Shown piece after piece: positions 30,764 to 40,562 of a DNA stretch of 64,000 nt (the stretch's first letter is position 1; each line of letters starts with the position of its first letter). The stretch comes from Conchocele bisecta. Its lineage: Eukaryota; Mollusca; Bivalvia; Lucinida; Thyasiridae. The DNA is taken from contig CM055265.1 in NCBI GenBank assembly GCA_029237695.1, positions 41,223,840 through 41,287,839 of the forward strand. Reading direction: 5' to 3'. The notes beneath the pieces were generated by a model, which saw only the letters and a list, made by a program, of their open reading frames with translations, did no database searches and was not told the origin of the DNA. The position numbers and the translations under genes are program-made.

Positions 30764-31150
30764 CTAATTTCCATCATTTGTAAATGTTCGACTGTTACTT
30801 GCAGCATATTTGATAACACAGCTTTGTATGGGATGAAGATTATAGCGATGCTGGGTTGAATATCTATATGCAGACCTCAGCATGGCCTGCATTTCATGTT
30901 GGTTGTCAGAGTTTAGAACGACATCGTTGGCACTTAATTCCTCCAGCAGGTCGTTGAGATATATTTTATATAGGAACGTTGAAAGGATACCTCCTTGGCG
31001 TACCCCTTGGCGTATAGGGAAACATTCGCTCCGGCCCATTTCACCTGAGAGGTCTGTACCACCCTGGTGGTGGCGCAAAAAGTCGGCAGCTGAAATTGAA
31101 ACCGCCTCACATGACAAACATGTTCCGACTTACAAAATAATCCCAAAGCT
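30764..31150 (-). pseudogene. non-LTR (LINE) reverse transcriptase remnant
   Basis: Reading the minus strand, the frame contains ADFLRHHQGGTDLSGEMGRS, then the RT signature FPIRQGVRQGGILSTFLYKI, YLNDLLEEL, and later DNQHEMQAMLRSAYRYS. Between DLLEEL and DVVLNSD, where family members have about 25 residues ending in the catalytic ADD, only SAN remains, so a deletion has removed the active site. It is clearly a different LINE lineage from the one at 60987-63343. The boundaries of the whole element are not visible. Downstream minus-strand sequence to about 30545 may be further decayed RT. Confidence 0.7.
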
Positions 31151-31589
31151 TGATATATGCTTGAAACTGATGTAAATTATACATTAACATGCCTGTACAT
31201 CAATTGACCGGTTTCTGCAGGAAAAGAGTGTCTATGGCATAACAAATCTGGATTATTTTTTTTGTAACGTACTACTTTGACTACACCGCACATAAATATC
31301 TGATGCTTTAGTGTGGTTAAGCCTATATACAGATAATCGATATTGCTCCTGAAAACTTGTCGGATTTGAAACATTTACGCGAAATTCGATAGAACAAAAA
31401 CTGTGTTGTTCCCTCGATTTCTTTGTAAATTAGTTAAATTTTAGAGGTTGTCCATTGATTCATTGGCCAGGGATTGTGTATTCTTGAAATCCATTTTATT
31501 GCATTTATTTGAGTGTTGTATATCCGATGTAATGCTGTTTCTCTTTTGGATCGTAAAGTTTTCCCAACAGGAGACACTATACGAATACG
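31151..31589. other. no gene seen
   Basis: Short ORFs without motifs; no recognised repeat. Confidence 0.35.
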
Positions 31590-31745
31590 TGGCTGTGAGA
31601 AAATGGTGCTTATGACATTTGTGACCATGGTAGTCCCTGATCGAATAGCACACTCATGTCACCTGATAACGCTATATATGTATATGCATGTTAGAAGCAT
31701 GACGAATGTTTCGTTTATGGAATGGCGAACAGTGCAGGGGATGCA
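31590..31745. mobile_element. partial MITE, GTGGCTGTGACTGG family
   Basis: Begins CGTGGCTGTGAGAAAATGG, contains CTGATCGAATAGCACACTCA, TTAGAAGCATGACGAATG and TGGCGAACAGTGCAG. The right end is missing. Confidence 0.5.
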
Positions 31746-31976
31746 CATTTTAAATATGTACTATGCTGGATGGGTGACGAACATCGTGGAGTTGATAACA
31801 ATATGGTCTAGTCTTACTAGTGTTATTTCCTAGCTGTAAATATATCATAATGGCAGTACTGACTACTGAACATGCAATACTCGCCGCGCAGATCTTCTTA
31901 GGTCTGCATATTGTCTAGCTGCTGAACGGATGTGAACCACACTCAATCAATCAGTCAGTCAATCAATCAAGCATAT

Positions 31977-32561
31977 ATGATGGAGTGAAAATACTCAATT
32001 AGTATTTCCTTATCTGGAGCACTGTACGATCCCTTATACAAACAAGTGATTGTCAATTTCAATGCAAGAAAAGAGTAAACTAGCCAGCAGTAAGTAATCC
32101 ATAATGAATAACTGATTGATTGATTGACTGACTAAGGGTTGTTTTACAACATGGTACATCAAATAGTCTCACAGGGGGTCAAACATAGAAGTGTTTTGTT
32201 TTGATCAATATGAAGCAATTGGGTATTTCAATATTTTAATTGGGTTAAATAAAATCTCACTACTATTTACACATCAACAGACAGCAATTATTGAATAGTT
32301 TGCTTCGAAATTAAAACATGTCTTGGCATTCCATTAGAATTGTCTCCTTGGAGACAATTCTAATGAAATACCAAGATGTGTTTTCATGAAAAATAAGAAA
32401 AATATACTATATTTGTGGTCAGGTTATTGTTTTATGTAGCATGATAAAGGTACCGCAGAATTTGGTATTGCTTTTTGATACTCGCTACTTCTGATTTCAA
32501 TTGGGATTTTGGAAATTTTAATTGGGTATTTACGCAAATATGCAGCTTATCTGGAGCTCTG
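31977..32561. mobile_element. MITE of the AGAGCTCCAGATAAG family with an inverted left segment
   Basis: From 32211 to 32561 the element is standard (GAAGCAATTGGGTATTTC to GCTTATCTGGAGCTCTG, hairpin arm TTCCATTAGAATTGTCTCC). Its missing left tip is found upstream at 31977-32027 in opposite orientation (TGATGGAGTG..CTTATCTGGAGCACTG). An inversion of about 31977-32209 would explain this. Confidence 0.6.
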
Positions 32562-32731
32562 ATCGTACATGTGTGATGAGTTAATATGATATTTACTTGG
32601 ATTGTTCTGTCTTAATAAGAAACGAGACCGAATTTGTTATGAAATCAGTTAACTAGTTTACCAAATATATTACATCGACATAAACATTGCATTATCTATT
32701 TATTGCAAAAAACACAATGGCATACGTGAAA

Positions 32732-33037
32732 CTGTAGCCTATTTCACCAATGTTGCTAAGTATACTTATCTTGCTAAGTACACTTTGAGGGAATCATTTT
32801 CAATTTAAAGATAAATTTATTAATTTGTATTATACTGAATTTATTACATTATCACAGCCATCAATTTTGGCTGTGATAATGTAATGAATTCAGTATAATA
32901 ATTCTGCATACAATCAACTGTATGCAGTCATTAGTTCTATATGAAATAATGCATTTCGGGAAAAATAAATGATTACTCCCGCAAAGTATACTTTGTTAGA
33001 TAAGTATACTTTTCAATGTTGGTGACATAGGCTACTG
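32732..33037. mobile_element. palindromic MITE, CAGTAGCCTATTTCACC family
   Basis: Complete copy: ACTGTAGCCTATTTCACC to GGTGACATAGGCTACTGG. The centre has ATTTATTACATTATCACAGC around 32861. Confidence 0.75.
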
Positions 33038-33093
33038 GTCACCTAGCGTGTCTTATGTAGCGATCTCATTTACATATGCAGCACAGTGGCGTA

Positions 33094-34256
33094 TTAACCC
33101 TTACTATGCTGAATTAAATGTTGCCGTCTGCTGGAAATGTTTTATTATGCCCCCGCCACCGACGTACGTAAGTCCCGAAACCTTAACGCTCGGGTAAATG
33201 GCTTATAATTTCTGTTTCCTTGCTCGGATCTGCTTCACATTTCACACACACATTGCTCCAATGCTCCTCTACCATCCTGTCACAAATCCACATTCGTCCC
33301 GCCCCCGCTAAGCTCAGGGTCAAGGTCACAGACTTGGTGCGTTCGAAACCTTAACGCTCGGGTAAATGGCTTATAATTTATGTTTCCTTGCTTAGATCTG
33401 CTTCACATTTCACATATGCATTGCTCCGATGGTCCTGTACTGCTCTGTGACAAATCCACATTCGTCCCGCCCCCGCTAAGCCTAGGGTCAAGGTCACAAA
33501 CTTGGTTCGTTCGAAACCTTAACGCTCGGGTAAATGGCTTATAATTTCTGTTTCCTTGCTTGGATCTGCTTCACATTTCACACACGCTTTGCTCCAATGG
33601 TCCTCTACCGCCCTGTGACAAATCCACATTCGTCCCGCCCCCACTAAGTCCAGGGTCAAGGTCACAGACTTTGTGCGTTCGAAACCCTACTGCTCGGGTA
33701 AATGGCTTATAATTTCTGTTTCCTTGCTTGGATCTGCTTCACATTTCACACACGCAGTGCTCCAATGGTCCTCTACCGCCCTGTGACAAATCCACATTCG
33801 TCCCGCCCCCGCTAAGCCCAGGGTCAAGGTCACAGACTTGGTGCGCTTGAAACCTTAACGCTCGGGTAAACGGCTTATAATTTATATTTCTTTGCTCAGA
33901 TCTGCTTCACATTTCACACATGCATTGCTCCAATGGTCCTCTACCGCCATGTGACAAATCCACATTCATCCCGCCCCCGCTAAGCTCAGGGTCAAGCTCA
34001 CAGACTTGGTGCGTTCGAAACCTTAACGCTCAAATAAATGGCTTATAATCAAATATGCCTCGTTTTCTTTGGCTGCCAGCAGGGGCATTCGTGTGCCGAC
34101 AGACCACATTTCTAGTTTTCAATATTTCTCGACAAAAACCTGGTTTTGACAGCATATGATACTGGAGACAATTCTCATGTGCTGTCAAAACCAGTAAAAA
34201 CCAGCAAAAATTAAACAGCAGACGCCAATTTCCGTCAACAGCGTAGGAAGGGTTAA
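33094..34256. mobile_element. piggyBac-like MITE, TTAACCCTTACTATGCTG family, interrupted
   Basis: Left part TTAACCCTTACTATGCTGAA to GGAAATGTTTTATT. Right part TTTTCAATATTTCTCGAC to GCGTAGGAAGGGTTAA. Together they equal the reverse complement of the intact copy at 30022-30232. A family A element fills 33146-34115. Confidence 0.8.
33146..34115 (+). mobile_element. Helitron/Helentron-like family A element with a 168-bp tandem core
   Basis: The 5' end is TATGCCCCCGCCACCGACG. Five full core units plus part of a sixth begin CCTTAACGCTCGGGTAAATG at about 33181, 33349, 33517, 33685, 33852 and 34021. Each holds GGATCTGCTTCACATTTCAC, ACAAATCCACATTCGTCCCG and CAGGGTCAAGGTCACAGACT. The 3' end is GGGGCATTCGTGTG..CACATTTCTAG before TTTT. 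There is no target duplication beyond possible TT. No Rep/helicase gene is seen, so it would depend on another element. Confidence 0.75.
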
Positions 34257-35250
34257 GATGGCCATGCACGCTATCTTTCGTTATACAGGTATTACTTCAC
34301 TCATATCGCACGTATACTCATGAGAAAGTTGGCTCGATGAAATGAACTGTTCTATTTCATTATTTTATTCTATATCCACCGTGTTATTACAATTCCAAAG
34401 CACCTTTTCATGGAAGACAACTGTTTTCCCAATATACAATCGTCTGCTATGGATTGTCTATATATTTGTTATTTATTTAATACCAAGCGCTACTTGATAA
34501 CTATAATAGCATGGCAGTGTCTTTTGATATCAATTTTATCTGACTGCTCGGAATATATTGGAGTCTGATAGACGCCATGCCAGCTTACACTAGAATGGTA
34601 TTAGCTGTTTTTCACATTTGACCATATAACACTTGAACGCAATCGTGCAGTCGTTGTGCAGCAACACAATATAATGCAATAACAATATCACAATTAGCTT
34701 TACAACAAAACACTTTGAGCACATCATATACTGAGAACACAATTCACAAGGATGAACTATTCCATGATTGATGAGATGTCTTACTAGTATTTCAACATTC
34801 TCACAGAAAGGAATCGACATGTGCACAGTTTTGAAGCAGTTTGAAACATTTCAACACACTTTTTAAAATACATGTACTCGGATACTGCATGGTGATAAAG
34901 TTGACAACACTCAATGAAAAAAATGTGTTGACGTATTTGGGGAACTGGCTAGAAACCTGAAATTCAGGAAACGCCATTCATCGAGGATGCCATACACTAG
35001 TGTTGATTCAGATCAGTCTGCACATTCATCTACTCAATATTTTATACCATGCCATATGAAATGATAGCTGCTCTGATCAAATTGCAAACGCAATATCTTG
35101 TCAGTTCATACATGTACCGCATTCACTCTGTCAATAATACATACAATAATAGCTATGATCACACAAACAGTAGATATATATGTACATGTATATGAGATGG
35201 GTCGGAATGTACCGTTAGGGAACGTTGTCCGAGTTTTAACAGAATCACCA
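34257..35250. other. no gene or repeat seen downstream of the GPCR
   Basis: AT-rich region that may contain the 3' untranslated region of the GPCR. A minus-strand AATAAA-like signal near 34362 is the only candidate seen and is far from the stop. Confidence 0.35.
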
Positions 35251-35251
35251 A

Positions 35252-35314
35252 TTTGCCTTTAAACGTGGTGTGAAAGGGCTAACACTCTGTGTGCGTTAGC
35301 CCTTTCACACCATG
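35252..35314. repeat. strong hairpin just downstream of the GPCR stop
   Basis: The arm CGTGGTGTGAAAGGGCTAAC faces GTTAGCCCTTTCACACCATG with an 11-base loop, and CCTTTA/TAAAGG extends it. It lies about 80 bases 3' of the GPCR stop on the minus strand, so it is probably in the mRNA 3' untranslated region. Confidence 0.8.
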
Positions 35315-35388
35315 TATAAAGGACACACGTTCGTTGTGGACGACGTAACGTGAAAGTGTGATACATGTACTCCAGCATGATTTCTCGT

Positions 35389-36522
35389 TTACAAGAGGGA
35401 CGAAGTCGCGCCCTCGACATCAACCACCTTGGTCACATACCCATTAACACATGTGTTTTTACGGTACATTGAGCTTTGTTGACTGAGCTGCACTGTGTAT
35501 TTGAACTGTGGCTTTTTCGTCTTTGAACCGAAGATCTTTAAAAATACACGTCTGAATCGCTTGCCTAATGCACAGTACAGAATAAAATTAATGGCCGAAT
35601 TGAATACGATTAGTAGATTACTGATGGTGGTGAAGCGAACCCAACTGGCAGAACAGTTTAATGTTTCCTGTCCAACTATGGCGACGAGGATGTTGTCTAC
35701 GAGTGCGGGAAACTGACAGCCGAGAAACACGTTAATCACGACTATTAACATGACAGTCAAGTTGGTTTCTTTGATGCTCGACGAACTGATGGAATTTCGT
35801 TTTGCCCGCGCGCGGTTTACCGCTCGGATAAGAAGAATGTTGAGGATTGTCAGAAGACTGAACGGCAAAAGGAACATGATAAGCAGGTATGCGTAAATAA
35901 AGTACACTTCCTTGAACAGTTGGTTCTGTCCGATCTCCGTGGGGCTAATCACCGGTATGGTGCGATTGTTGGACGAATCCCACTCGTGTGTCGTTCGGAA
36001 CTCCAGAAAACGCGGGATATTGTACGTCACGGATGCGAGGAATATGACAAGAATGACGCGTTTCGTCCTTGACATTGTGCACGTGTTGGCGGCGTGTAGC
36101 GGCCGGCAGACGGCGATGTAGCGTTCCACGGTGAAGGCAAGAGTGGTGTATACGGCTCCAGTCTGCGCGATAAGTGCCATGGGGTATACAAAAGGGTGCA
36201 TGTACGAGTAGGCGAAGTAGTAACTCTCGAGTACATTTTTCTCCAAGTAGATCGTTGGTAGAGCCAAGAACAATGACATGGACAGCAGTATCAGTATGTC
36301 ATAAACTGCTAACGATATCAAATAGTATGACGTTGAGTTTCTCATTTGGCGATGCCTTAGCACTAGTATGGAGAGGAGATTGGCGATTATTCCGTAACAT
36401 GTGACGATGTTGGCGACCACGCCCCACGCATAGTACTGGAATGTAATCACGGACTGCGAGTCGCACTGGTCCACAGCCGCACTGCTTTCATTCGTGTCGT
36501 AGATGGACTCGTTTTCTTCCAT
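35389..36522 (-). CDS. class A (rhodopsin-like) GPCR, FMRFamide-receptor-like
   Basis: This predicted plasma-membrane neuropeptide receptor is 377 residues long with no coding intron. Seven hydrophobic segments lie at about 32-56, 65-90, 110-132, 155-175, 205-233, 253-282 and 294-317. N11 (NES) is a plausible glycosylation site on the outer N-terminus. TM3 ends in ERYIAVCRP, giving E133-R134-Y135. TM6 has CQFP (269-272) instead of CWxP, and TM7 has NFILY (312-316) instead of NPxxY. These variants, and the FVYPMALIAQTGAVYTTLAF stretch in TM3, fit invertebrate FMRFamide receptor-like proteins. The usual TM3 cysteine position is His109 and the second outer loop has no Cys, so the common disulfide is missing. 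The ATG at 36522 is 16 bases after a minus-strand acceptor (CAG at 36539-36541), suggesting a 5'-untranslated intron. The ligand cannot be told. Confidence 0.9.
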   Translation of the reverse strand: MEENESIYDTNESSAAVDQCDSQSVITFQYYAWGVVANIVTCYGIIANLLSILVLRHRQMRNSTSYYLISLAVYDILILLSMSLFLALPTIYLEKNVLESYYFAYSYMHPFVYPMALIAQTGAVYTTLAFTVERYIAVCRPLHAANTCTMSRTKRVILVIFLASVTYNIPRFLEFRTTHEWDSSNNRTIPVISPTEIGQNQLFKEVYFIYAYLLIMFLLPFSLLTILNILLIRAVNRARAKRNSISSSSIKETNLTVMLIVVINVFLGCQFPALVDNILVAIVGQETLNCSASWVRFTTISNLLIVFNSAINFILYCALGKRFRRVFLKIFGSKTKKPQFKYTVQLSQQSSMYRKNTCVNGYVTKVVDVEGATSSLL

Positions 36523-36538
36523 GTCTCTGTTATGTTAG

Positions 36539-36556
36539 CTGAAATGATAGAATATT
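36539..36556 (-). other. predicted splice acceptor upstream of the GPCR ATG
   Basis: On the minus strand the sequence ATTCTATCATTTCAG precedes CTAACATAACAGAGAC and then the ATG. The pyrimidine tract is modest but well placed, as in many molluscan GPCR genes with a non-coding first exon. Confidence 0.45.
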
Positions 36557-36639
36557 TACAATGGATCATCTGTAAACCGGACACACAGCACACCTTAACG
36601 CTTTCACCCCGCAGTAACTGACATGGAGTTCCACTCTAT

Positions 36640-36843
36640 AATAAGACCAGCTGGTGAACGGTGTATGCATCCGCAAAGTCTAATCAGGATCTGCAGTGTT
36701 CGCCAATCCATCAATGAAACACCCATCATGCCTCTAACAACCAATGCAGATCGTTATCAATTCACAGGGGTGTGCTATTTGATCAGGAGCTACACTTATA
36801 GTCACAAATCCCATAAGTCTTATTTCTCCAGTCACCGTCACAT
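36640..36843. mobile_element. MITE, GTGGCTGTGACTGG family (reverse orientation)
   Basis: Contains GATCTGCAGTGTTCGCCA, ATCATGCCTCTAACAACC, TGCTATTTGATCAGGAGCTA and the end TTTCTCCAGTCACCGTCAC. Confidence 0.5.
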
Positions 36844-36920
36844 TTCTGAGTACGTCCTATGTTTCCATGCTAGAAATGAGAGTTACGATTGGTCTTATTC
36901 TCGATTAAGCAAACTCTGAG

Positions 36921-37197
36921 CACAGATGGAAGACTCGGACCTGTGACCCAAAAGAATGCCCATTAAAAAAAATCCCATTACCCCACCTACTTGGTATCGT
37001 ACTGTACTGCGCAGTACAGTACGAGACCAAGTGGGTGGGGTAATGGGATTTGTTAATGGACATTACAGTACGAGACCAATGGGTGGGGTAATGGGATTTG
37101 TTAATGGACATTACAGTACGAGACCAAGTGGGTGGGGTAATGGGACTTTTTAATGGGCACTTCTTTTTGTGCCACAGGTCCGAGTCTTCCACCTGTG
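36921..37197. mobile_element. MITE with 25-bp inverted ends and an internal tandem repeat
   Basis: CACAGATGGAAGACTCGGAC then CTGTG faces CACAGGTCCGAGTCTTCC then ACCTGTG. Inside, the block GTACGAGACCAAGTGGGTGG followed by GGTAATGGGA occurs three times directly (37018-37152, about 59 bp apart). It also occurs once inverted (36967-37016), forming a perfect hairpin at GTACTGTACTGCGCAGTACAG. Confidence 0.75.
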
Positions 37198-37698
37198 ATG
37201 CTGGGTACAAATTCGGAGAACGTGCTTAGAAAGTTTTCAACGCATCGGTCCTCATTAGGAGCCACTGTTAAAATAAACCGCACTTTGTCATTGTTGGTCA
37301 CTTAATGCCTCTGAAGAAGCATGCACATGTTCTTGACTGTCTGGTCTGGCCCGATTGTATGAAAGTGTGTGGAGAACAGGAACTACAAGTAATGAAAATG
37401 TCCAAGGGTACTTAATTCTCCAATGGTTCATTTCGAATTCAATTAAATGTGGACTAATACTGTGTTGCCAGTCTAGCTTAAATCCAATATCACACTCCAT
37501 CAGCCTGATACACATATGGCATATCTTTTTATATGGAAAACTGAGGCTCATCGATATCAGAAAAACACTCTATTCGTTTCAGCTTATATTTAGGGGTGGG
37601 AATTGGCTCGAACACCTTCCATACTAGCCGTGTTTTCTATTTTTCCCATATAATACCGGGTGTGGGATCACGTGGTTTACGAACCGTGTGATGTCTTG
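37198..37698. other. no gene seen
   Basis: ORFs up to about 90 codons on both strands lack motifs. No recognised repeat. Confidence 0.35.
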
Positions 37699-37699
37699 T

Positions 37700-39179
37700 T
37701 ATACCCCCCCGCAACGAGTTGTGGGTGGGGGGGGGTATACTGGAGTCGGGTTGTCCGTCCGTCCTCCCGTCCGTGCGTCCGTAAACTTAACATCAGAGAA
37801 ATATTGTTATAACTTCTATTTCCTTCATCTAAAATGCTTCATATTTCACACATGCATTCCTGTAAGGCTCTACTACCATGCTGTGCCGAATCCACGACCG
37901 TCCAACCCCCGCAGATCCCAAGGTCAAGGTCAAATACTTAGTCCGTAAACTTAACATCAGAGAAATATTGTTATAACTTCTATTTCCTTCATCTAAAATG
38001 CTTAATATTTCACACATGCATTCCTGTAAGGCTCTACTACCATGCTGTGCCAAATCCACGACCGTCCAACCCCCGCAGATCCCAAGGTCAATGTCAAATA
38101 CTTAGTCCGTAAACTTAACATCAGAGAAATAGTGTTATAACTTCTATTTCCTTCATCTAAAATGCTTAATATTTCACACATGCATTCCTGTAAGGCTCTA
38201 CTACCATGCTGTGCCAAATCCATGACCGTCCAACCCCCGCAGATCCCAAGGTCAAGGTCAAATACTTAGTCCCTTTACAAAACTTAACAGCAGAGAAATA
38301 TTGTTATAACTTCTATTTCCTTCATCTAAAATGCTTAATATTTCACACATGCATTCCTGTAAGGCTCTACTACCATGCTGTGCCAAATCCACGACCGTCC
38401 AACCCCCGTCTCTTTACAAAACTTAACATCAGAGAAATAAGTTATAACTTCTATTTCCTTCATTGAAAATTCTTATTATTTCACTTGTGCATTCCTCTAA
38501 GGTTGTACTATCATGCTGTGACAAATCTACGACTGTCCAACCCCCGCTGATCCCAAGGTCAAGGTCACATACTTAGTCTCTTTACAAAACTTAACATCAG
38601 AGAAATATGTTATAACTTCTATTTCTTTCATTGAAAATTCCTAATATTTCATATGCTGTGACAAATCCCCGCTGATCTCGAGGTCAACGTCACATACTTA
38701 ACGTATAACCTCGAATTAACGCCCCCCCCCTAATGAAAAATAAAAAATAAATAAATTACCAAGGACCGCCAATTTCAAACACAAATAATCCTTAAATCCT
38801 TAATATTTGAGTTTGAAATTGGCGGTCTTTGGTAATTTTTATTATTTTTTTAATTTATTTTTTTTAAACGCCCCCCTTTTGTAAAATGTAACGCCCCCGG
38901 GGGCGTTAATTCGAGGTTATACGGTAGTCTCTTTACAAAACTTAACATCAGAGAAATCGGTTATAACTTCTATTTCCTTGCTCGGATCTGCTTCACATTT
39001 CACACACTCATTGCTCCAATGGACCTCTACCACCCTGTGACAAATTCACGTTCATGCCGCTCCTGCTAATCCCAGAGTCAATGTCACAAGCCCACACACT
39101 TGGAAATTTTTACATATTTTAGGGGTACCTGGGCCCACGCGGGGGGTATTCTGTAAGCCTCGCTTACTGACCAATCTAG
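37700..39179 (+). mobile_element. Helitron-like element, family B, with a nested TA MITE
   Basis: The 5' stem is ATACCCCCCCGCAACGAG / GGGTGGGGGGGGGTAT, then (CCGT)-like repeats. At least six core units of about 164-169 bp begin AACTTAACATCAGAGAAATA, with ACACATGCATTCCTGTAAGG, AAATCCACGACCGTCCAACC and CAAGGTCAAGGTCA. The 3' end is GTAAGCctCGCTTAC, TGACCAATCTAG, then TT. A palindromic MITE at 38701-38924 lies between core units. Confidence 0.7.
38701..38924. mobile_element. palindromic MITE with CCGTATAACCTCGAATTAAC ends and TA target
   Basis: The left end is CGTATAACCTCGAATTAACG, and the right end GGGGGCGTTAATTCGAGGTT then ATACGG is its complement. The centre has ACCAAGGACCGCCAATTTCAA and complement. 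TA flanks both sides, and removing it restores CATACTTAGTCTCTTTAC as in the neighbouring core units. Confidence 0.8.
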
Positions 39180-39420
39180 TTTGGTAGATGTATTTGCAGT
39201 AGATTTGCTTTACAATATTAATATTTGGTTTTACGGAAGACGGATGTTTATGAAAGATAGCGCAGCAAATGCAGGACAAGTTGCGCTTTATGCAAAGTTT
39301 TATATTAATCTTATAATTCTATCGTTTTGACAATGAATCGGTTTAATACCGTCAATAAATAAAAATGTTGGACACGTGAATGTAAGAGATAAACGGTAAT
39401 TGATTCTTCGTGAATGTTAT

Positions 39421-40196
39421 TATACCCCCGCAATGAGTTGTGTGGAGGGTGGGTGGGTATACTGGAGTCAGGTTGTCCGTCCGTCTGTCCGTCCGTCTGT
39501 CACTAAACTTAACATCAGAGAAATATGTTATAACTTCTATTTCCTTCATCCAAAATGCTTAATATTCCACACATGCATTCCTGTAAGGCTCTACTACCAT
39601 GCTGTGCCAAATCCACGACCGTCCAACCCCCGATGTTCCCAAGGTCAATGTCAAATACTTGGTCTCTTTACAAAACTTAACATCAGAGAAATAAGTTATA
39701 ACTTCTAGTTCCTTCATTGAACATTCTTAATATTTCACTCGTGCATTCCTCTAAGGTTGTACTATCATGCTGTGACAAATCCACGACCGTCCAGCCCCCG
39801 CTGATCCCAAAGTCAAGGTCACATACTTAGTCTCTTTTCAAAACTTAATATCAGAGAAATATGTTATAACTTCTAGTTCTTTCATCGAAAATTCTTAATA
39901 TTTTATGTTTTCATTCCTCTAAGGCTCTACTATCATGCTGTGACAAATCCCCGCTGATCTCGAGGTCAAGGTCGCATACTTAGTCTCTTTACAAAACTTA
40001 ACATCAGAGAAATCAGTTATAACTTTTATTTCCTTTTTCAGATCTGCTTCACATTTCACACATGCATTGCTCCAATGGACCTCTACCACCCCGAGTCAAG
40101 GTCACAAGCCCACACACTTGGATTTTGTTTACATATTTAGGGGTACCTGGGCCCACGCGGTGGTATTCGGTAAGCCTCGCCTACTGACCAATCTAG
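39421..40196 (+). mobile_element. Helitron-like element, family B, shorter copy
   Basis: The 5' stem is TATACCCCCGCAATGAGTTG / GGGTGGGTATACTGG, then (GTCC/GTCT) repeats. Four core units start AACTTAACATCAGAGAAAT. The 3' end is GTAAGCctCGCCTAC, TGACCAATCTAG, then TT. It lies about 240 bp after the 37700-39179 copy in the same orientation and lacks the nested MITE. Confidence 0.7.
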
Positions 40197-40562
40197 TTGT
40201 AAATAATTCTTCGAGCACCCATAAGCATATCAGTCATCGTCTGGTGCGCTATATATCATCTGCCAGTTTGTTAGAAATGACGTCACAGATTATATTTGAA
40301 GAAAAAAAAGTTCGGAAATGTTCTGAAACCACGTGACCCCATGCCCTGAGATAACACATTATATTATGAAATGTGAAAGGGTAATGCTATTTTCATTGAA
40401 ATTAATACAAACTTATTTACGTTGCATCATTCATTACGTACAGTGGCATCATTCGGCATCACTATGTGACGTCATTCAACCAATCAACGTGTATTTATTC
40501 AACGCGTACCTCGTTGTCTGATAAATACTGGTCTACATAACAGGTCTGTCTATACTGCTGTT
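40197..40562. other. no gene seen
   Basis: No recognised repeat or exon. Confidence 0.35.

Noticed and set aside
37829..38223. Two nearly identical frames beginning MDLAQHGSRALQECMCE
   Set aside because: They are the reverse strand of family B core repeats.
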